From Lysinibacillus louembei (GTDB lineage Bacteria; Bacillota; Bacilli; Bacillales_A; Planococcaceae): a DNA stretch of 64,000 nt. Of this stretch, positions 60,050-64,000 are shown in pieces; position 1 is the first letter of the stretch, and the number at the start of each line of letters is the position of its first letter. A program made the position numbers and the translations under genes. The notes beneath the pieces are model-generated. The model ran no database searches. It saw only the letters and a list, made by a program, of their open reading frames with translations, and was not told where the DNA came from. The stretch is from contig NZ_CP137624.1 of the NCBI RefSeq assembly GCF_033880585.1, positions 3,259,501 to 3,323,500 of the forward strand. Direction: 5' to 3'.

Positions 60050-61597
60050 ATGAATTTATGGTATGGTGGCACAATTTACACGATGCAGCAAGAAGGACAT
60101 ACAGTTGAAGCAGTTTTAGAGCAGGACGGCATCATTGGAGCTGTTGGCCATTTTGCTGATTTACGGGCGCGAGCCGAGCGCTTGATTGACTTGCAAGGAC
60201 ATGTTTTATATCCAGGCTTTGTTGATAGTCATTTACATATTATTGGCTATGGAGAAAAGCTGAAGAATTTAGATGCAAGTCAAATAGCCTCTAAAGAGGA
60301 ATTAATGGTAGCATTGCAGGAGCGCTCTGCTACATTGCAGCAGGATGATTGGCTTGTAGCGATTGGCTATAACGAGGGTACAAATGAGCAACTCGTATTC
60401 CCAACGATTGAGGAGCTTGATACATTAGGCTGTCATGTTGTTATTAAACGTAGCTGTCATCATTTGATTATGGTCAATCACCTCGCACTTGCTTATGCGA
60501 AAATCGATGAGGCAACACCGCATCCAGCAGGCGGTGTTATTGAACAAAGAGATAGTAAATTAACAGGGATTTTAAAGGATAGTGCTCTTTATTTAGTCGT
60601 GAACCAAATGCCGACAACGACACAAAGCTATGTCGATGATGCGCTGCAAAAGTCCATTGCCTCCTTGCATTCATTGGGCATTGTCGGTGGACATTCGGAG
60701 GATTTAAGCTACTACGGGCACCCCTCTGTTCCATTACAAAGCTATCAATATATTGTAAAAAATAAAAATTTCAAAGCGCATTTATTACAGCATCATGAGG
60801 CATGGGATGCTTTACGTGCAATGGATTTCACAGCATCCACTTGGCTGGAGCTTGGAGCAATGAAAATTTTCATTGATGGTGCCTTTGGTGGTCGCACAGC
60901 TGCCCTATCTGCTCCTTATATGGATGACCCTCATAATCGTGGACTATTTATTCATTCACAGGAAGAATTGACAAAGCTTGTCCAAAAAGCTCGAGCAGCT
61001 AGTGCAACAATTGCGGTGCATGTTATTGGCGATGCAGCAATTGCAGCAATTGTTGATTTAATTGAACAATATCCACCGTTAGCTGGACAAAAAGATCGTA
61101 TCATTCATTGCAGCTTAGTCAATGAGGATTTGCTAGCAAAATTAGCAGCACTTCCTATTATTGTTGATGTCCAGCCGCAGTTTATTCAATCTGATATGAG
61201 TATTTTACAGGCTAGATTAGGCGAGGAACGCTTACAGTATGCACACCCTATTCAATCATTGCTTACACGTGGCATCATTTGTGCAGGCGGTTCAGATGCA
61301 CCGATTGAGCACCCGAATCCGTTACATGGCATCTATGCGGCAATTACTCGTCAGCAAATTGGACATACCGCAGTTTTCAATGCAGCTGAGTGTATTTCAC
61401 GCTATACTGCGGTGTCACTTTACACAACCGAGCCAGCTAAAGTAATCGACAAAGCACATATTCGCGGACAAATTGCGGCTGGTTTTGAGGCAGATTTCAC
61501 TATATTAAACGATGATATTTTCACAGTTGATGTGGAGCAAATTCCCCATTTACAAGTAGTGAAAACAGTCGTTCATGGGCAAACCGTTTACGGCTGA
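60050..61597 (+). CDS. Amidohydrolase family protein (YtcJ-like)
   Basis: 515 residues from ATG 60050 (GGAGGGA upstream). Amidohydrolase_3 fold: PGFVDSHLHIIGYG near residue 55, DGAFGGRTAALS, HVIGDAA, CSLVNEDLL and GGSDAPIEHPNP with the late metal Asp. Related enzymes hydrolyse exocyclic amides, but YtcJ-type members have no set substrate. Cytosolic (no signal peptide). No terminator of its own except the hairpin near phoU; a 21-bp repeat array follows the stop. Confidence 0.88.
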   Translation: MNLWYGGTIYTMQQEGHTVEAVLEQDGIIGAVGHFADLRARAERLIDLQGHVLYPGFVDSHLHIIGYGEKLKNLDASQIASKEELMVALQERSATLQQDDWLVAIGYNEGTNEQLVFPTIEELDTLGCHVVIKRSCHHLIMVNHLALAYAKIDEATPHPAGGVIEQRDSKLTGILKDSALYLVVNQMPTTTQSYVDDALQKSIASLHSLGIVGGHSEDLSYYGHPSVPLQSYQYIVKNKNFKAHLLQHHEAWDALRAMDFTASTWLELGAMKIFIDGAFGGRTAALSAPYMDDPHNRGLFIHSQEELTKLVQKARAASATIAVHVIGDAAIAAIVDLIEQYPPLAGQKDRIIHCSLVNEDLLAKLAALPIIVDVQPQFIQSDMSILQARLGEERLQYAHPIQSLLTRGIICAGGSDAPIEHPNPLHGIYAAITRQQIGHTAVFNAAECISRYTAVSLYTTEPAKVIDKAHIRGQIAAGFEADFTILNDDIFTVDVEQIPHLQVVKTVVHGQTVYG

Positions 61598-61602
61598 GCA
61601 AT

Positions 61603-61707
61603 GTTGTGAGCGAAATTTAGTGTCTTACGAGCGAATTTAGCTGTCTTGCGGGCGATCTCCAGCATCTCACGGGCGAATTTGTCTGTCTTGCGGGCGAATC
61701 AGGACTT
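61603..61707. repeat. 21-bp-period intergenic array R4 (GGGCGAATTT class)
   Basis: Five units starting at 61603, 61624, 61645, 61666 and 61687, exactly 21 bp apart, with a core (A/G)(C/T)G(A/G)GCGAATTT and a CTGTCTTGC joint. Between convergent genes; matches R5 (32051-32092) and the odd unit in R3. Confidence 0.9.
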
Positions 61708-61714
61708 TTGACAC

Positions 61715-61743
61715 ACAAAAAGCGAGCGTAAATCCGCTCGCTT
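61715..61743 (-). terminator. Terminator of the pst-phoU operon
   Basis: AGCGAGCG pairs with CGCTCGCT around a 6-nt loop; TTTTTGTG on the minus exit, 5 bp after the phoU stop. Confidence 0.9.
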
Positions 61744-61747
61744 GTCT

Positions 61748-62410
61748 CTAATTATTCAACTCGTAATGCTGACCTTTCACTAAATAGAATAGATGCTCTG
61801 CAATGTTTGTTGCGTGGTCTGCTGAGCGCTCTAAATAGCGGCTAATGAAGGATAAATACATAATTTGCGAGATGTTTTCAGGCTGCTTGCTTGAAAGCTG
61901 CATAAAATGTGTAATTGCTTGACCATATAAACTATCAATTTGGTCATCTAGCTCAGCGATTTCCTTTGCCTGTGCCGTATTTTCATGGATAAAGGCATCC
62001 GCAATTTGGCGCAGCATAGATACTGTTTTTCCACACATCTCCTGTAAAATATCTACAGTTGTAATAAAGTCGTCTTTGCCAATGCGAATCGTTTCTTTCG
62101 CAATGTTGACAGCATAATCGCCAACACGCTCCATATCGCTAGCCGCTTTAACAATCGTCATTAAGCGACGCAAATCTGTTGCGACAGGCTGCTGCTTGGC
62201 AATTAATAAAATGACACGATCATTAATCAGTTCCTCTAAACGGTTCGCATGAATGTCATTATCAATTACCGATAATGCTGTGTCGATATCTTTGTTCAAA
62301 AATGCTTTAAACGACACTTCTAATGCATTAATGCTTTTATTACATAAATCTAATAAATCCTCTTGTACTGTTTTCATATCGTGCTCAAAACGTTCACGTA
62401 CTGCCATCAT
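61748..62410 (-). CDS. phoU: Phosphate transport regulator PhoU
   Basis: 220 residues, two PhoU helical-bundle repeats (about 10-95 and 115-205): RLEELINDRVILLIAKQQPV and DMERVGDYAVNIAKETIRI; SISRYLERSADHATNIAEHL in the second. The E/DxxxD metal motifs are present. It dampens Pst import and phosphate signalling. AGGAGG precedes ATGATG; 15 bp after pstB. Confidence 0.93.
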   Translation of the reverse strand: MMAVRERFEHDMKTVQEDLLDLCNKSINALEVSFKAFLNKDIDTALSVIDNDIHANRLEELINDRVILLIAKQQPVATDLRRLMTIVKAASDMERVGDYAVNIAKETIRIGKDDFITTVDILQEMCGKTVSMLRQIADAFIHENTAQAKEIAELDDQIDSLYGQAITHFMQLSSKQPENISQIMYLSFISRYLERSADHATNIAEHLFYLVKGQHYELNN

Positions 62411-62425
62411 ATTATCAATTCCTCC

Positions 62426-63247
62426 TTATCCGAAACGACCAGAAATATAATCTTCTGTGCGCTCATCTGCTGGTGTTGAGAAAATTTTATCCGTTTGGTC
62501 AAATTCAATCACTTCACCATTTAGGAAAAAGGCAGTTTTGTCAGAAATACGCGCTGCTTGCTGCATATTATGTGTCACGATAATGATAGAATACTGCGTT
62601 TTCAGCTCCTGAACAAGCTCCTCTACCTTCAGCGTAGAAATCGGATCAAGCGCAGATGTAGGCTCATCCATTAAAATGACATCGGGCTCAACCGCTAAAC
62701 AGCGTGCGATACAAATACGCTGCTGCTGACCACCTGATAAGCCGTACGCATTTTGGTGCAGACGGTCCTTGACATCATCCCAAATCGCCGCGCCACGCAA
62801 TGATTTTTCCACGATTTCATCTAATATCTTTTTATTTTTAATACCATGAATACGTGGGCCATATGCGATGTTGTCATAGATTGATTTCGGGAATGGGTTC
62901 GGCTTTTGGAACACCATCCCTACCTTCGTGCGCAATTCCTCTACCTCATAGTTGCCACCAAAAATATTGCGTCCTCGGTAATTGATTTCACCAGATGTAC
63001 GAACGATTGGTACAAGCTCAATCATACGATTCAATGTTTTGACATATGTCGACTTACCACAGCCTGATGGTCCAATAATGGCCGTTACTTCATTTTCTTT
63101 AATATCTAAATTAATATTTTTCAATGCATGGTGCTGACCATACCATAAATCAAAATTTTTCGTTTCAAATACTGTATTTTTCGCTTGTGTCATTTGTGCA
63201 GCTGCTTCTTGCTGCACCTTTGACGTCTGCTCTTGAACTTGTATCAT
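62426..63247 (-). CDS. pstB: Phosphate ABC transporter ATP-binding protein
   Basis: 273 residues. Walker [11 protein letters not shown]-loop [19 protein letters not shown], signature LSGGQQQR, Walker [14 protein letters not shown], switch His THNM. An extra N-terminal stretch of about 30 residues rich in Gln/Ala precedes the usual NFDLWYG start. It powers PstSCAB. Two pstB copies are common in Bacillus; only one is in view. Confidence 0.96.
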   Translation of the reverse strand: MIQVQEQTSKVQQEAAAQMTQAKNTVFETKNFDLWYGQHHALKNINLDIKENEVTAIIGPSGCGKSTYVKTLNRMIELVPIVRTSGEINYRGRNIFGGNYEVEELRTKVGMVFQKPNPFPKSIYDNIAYGPRIHGIKNKKILDEIVEKSLRGAAIWDDVKDRLHQNAYGLSGGQQQRICIARCLAVEPDVILMDEPTSALDPISTLKVEELVQELKTQYSIIIVTHNMQQAARISDKTAFFLNGEVIEFDQTDKIFSTPADERTEDYISGRFG

Positions 63248-63259
63248 AATGTCCCTCCG

Positions 63260-64000
63260 TTAATAACGCTTTTGGAATTTATTGCGAATATAAATGGCAA
63301 TTGAATTCATAAATACGAGCAATGTCATTAAGACGATAATGCCTGCTGCTGCAACGTACTGGAATTCCTCTTGCGGACGCTTTGCCCAATCGAAAATCTG
63401 CATCGGTAATGCGGTAAATGTGCTTAATAAATTCTCAGGCAAGAACTGTAGAATAACAGGAATACCGATAACAACTAATGGTGCTGTTTCACCAATTGCA
63501 CGAGATAGCGCTAAAATACTACCTGTTAAAATTCCTGGAATCGCTGCTGGCAAGACAACCTTGACAATCGTTTGCCATTTCGTTGCACCCATACCGTATG
63601 AAGCTTCACGCTGCTCCTGTGGTACAGCTCGAATTGCCTCCTGCGCTGATACGATAATGATTGGCAAAATTAGTAAACTCATCGTAAAGCCTGCTGCTAA
63701 AATACTTTTTCCTAAATCTAACATACGTACAAAAATCGTTAAGCCAAGTAAACCAAAAACGATAGAAGGAACACCAGCTAAGTTTGAAATATTAATACGA
63801 ATAAAATCGTTGAAGCGATTTTTTTTCGCATATTCCTCTAAATAAATAGCAGAGCTTACACCTAACAAAATTGAAACTGGCGCAACTACCGCCATTAACC
63901 ATAATGAACCAATCAGCGCTGCCTTAATCCCTGCTTTTTCAGGCACACGTGAGGCGAAGTTTGATAAAAAATTTAAATTCAAATGGCTTAAACCCTGTGA
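63260..64000 (-). CDS. pstA: Phosphate ABC transporter permease PstA, 5' end cut off by window
   Basis: The frame is open to the window edge; a TTG at 63982 is only an internal codon, as the reading continues upstream (SQGLSH). Five membrane helices remain, with the EAA loop QEAIRAVPQEQREASYGMGATKWQTI split around residue 150 of the visible part. Inner-membrane channel subunit of the Pst importer, 12 bp before pstB. Confidence 0.93.
   Translation of the reverse strand, partial: SQGLSHLNLNFLSNFASRVPEKAGIKAALIGSLWLMAVVAPVSILLGVSSAIYLEEYAKKNRFNDFIRINISNLAGVPSIVFGLLGLTIFVRMLDLGKSILAAGFTMSLLILPIIIVSAQEAIRAVPQEQREASYGMGATKWQTIVKVVLPAAIPGILTGSILALSRAIGETAPLVVIGIPVILQFLPENLLSTFTALPMQIFDWAKRPQEEFQYVAAAGIIVLMTLLVFMNSIAIYIRNKFQKRY

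Noticed and set aside
63294-63845. 183-codon open frame antisense to pstA
   Set aside because: It mirrors a strongly conserved permease frame, has no RBS and its translation shows no family features; a shadow frame.

Overview
The window comes from an AT-rich, endospore-type Gram-positive bacterium of the Bacillaceae/Planococcaceae kind; a Lysinibacillus- or Solibacillus-like organism fits best. This rests on Bacillus-subtilis-like synteny (accB-accC-yqhY beside spoIIIA, efp-yqhT-aroQ-yqhR-yqhQ, lipM, gcvT-gcvPA-gcvPB with a glycine riboswitch, aroK, comGA-GG, yqgY-yqgX-yqgW, yqgQ-yqgN-rpmG, pst-phoU), strong AGGAGG ribosome sites, and Bacillus-type operators (Fnr, MntR, BirA, T-box). No tRNA, rRNA, CRISPR array, phage or transposase was seen. 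Species identity is inference.

Layout. 1-6.6 kb: end of a chemotaxis receptor, then three tandem paralogous secreted proteins, each with its own terminator and a near-identical ECF-sigma-type promoter, then a metallo-beta-lactamase-fold enzyme. 6.9-16.4 kb: sulfurtransferase, the tandem dynamin DynA, a tiny membrane-peptide gene with its own promoter and terminator, CheX, a b(a)3-type cytochrome oxidase operon behind an Fnr site, and two lipoproteins. 16.6-21.2 kb: M32 carboxypeptidase, an ECF sigma/anti-sigma pair, and a TetR/SDR divergon with a palindromic operator. 21.2-32 kb: yqhY, accC, accB, a reduced spoIIIA locus (AC, AD, AE, a 45-residue protein, AG, AH; no AA, AB or recognisable AF), nitronate monooxygenase, efp, yqhT, aroQ, yqhR, yqhQ.

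32-45 kb: an EamA transporter, a lone PUA-like plus HsdR-type nuclease gene, a DUF4181-like protein, lipM, mntABCD headed by an MntR-box promoter and a 49-codon membrane-protein gene, yqhL, the glycine cleavage genes behind a tandem glycine riboswitch, and aroK. 45-55 kb: the comG pseudopilus operon, yqgY, yqgX, yqgW, an LTA synthase, yqgQ, a frameshifted yqgN, rpmG, a SwrB-like and an MltG-LysM-like gene, and glutathione peroxidase. 55-64 kb: a PlcR-like regulator followed by a small secreted propeptide gene, a universal stress protein, trpEG behind a tryptophan T-box, bioY behind a BirA box, an amidohydrolase, and phoU-pstB-pstA (cut by the window end).

The most unusual signals are: (1) the PlcR/PapR-like regulator-peptide pair at 55.4-56.6 kb with inverted repeats in both promoter regions; (2) five intergenic arrays with a period of almost exactly 21 bp, in three sequence classes, always behind gene 3' ends; (3) the sensor-plus-nuclease candidate defence gene at 33.1-34.2 kb; (4) the triplicated ECF-controlled secreted proteins; (5) the truncated spoIIIA locus. 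All functional assignments come from reading the sequence and from family knowledge; no database search was run.
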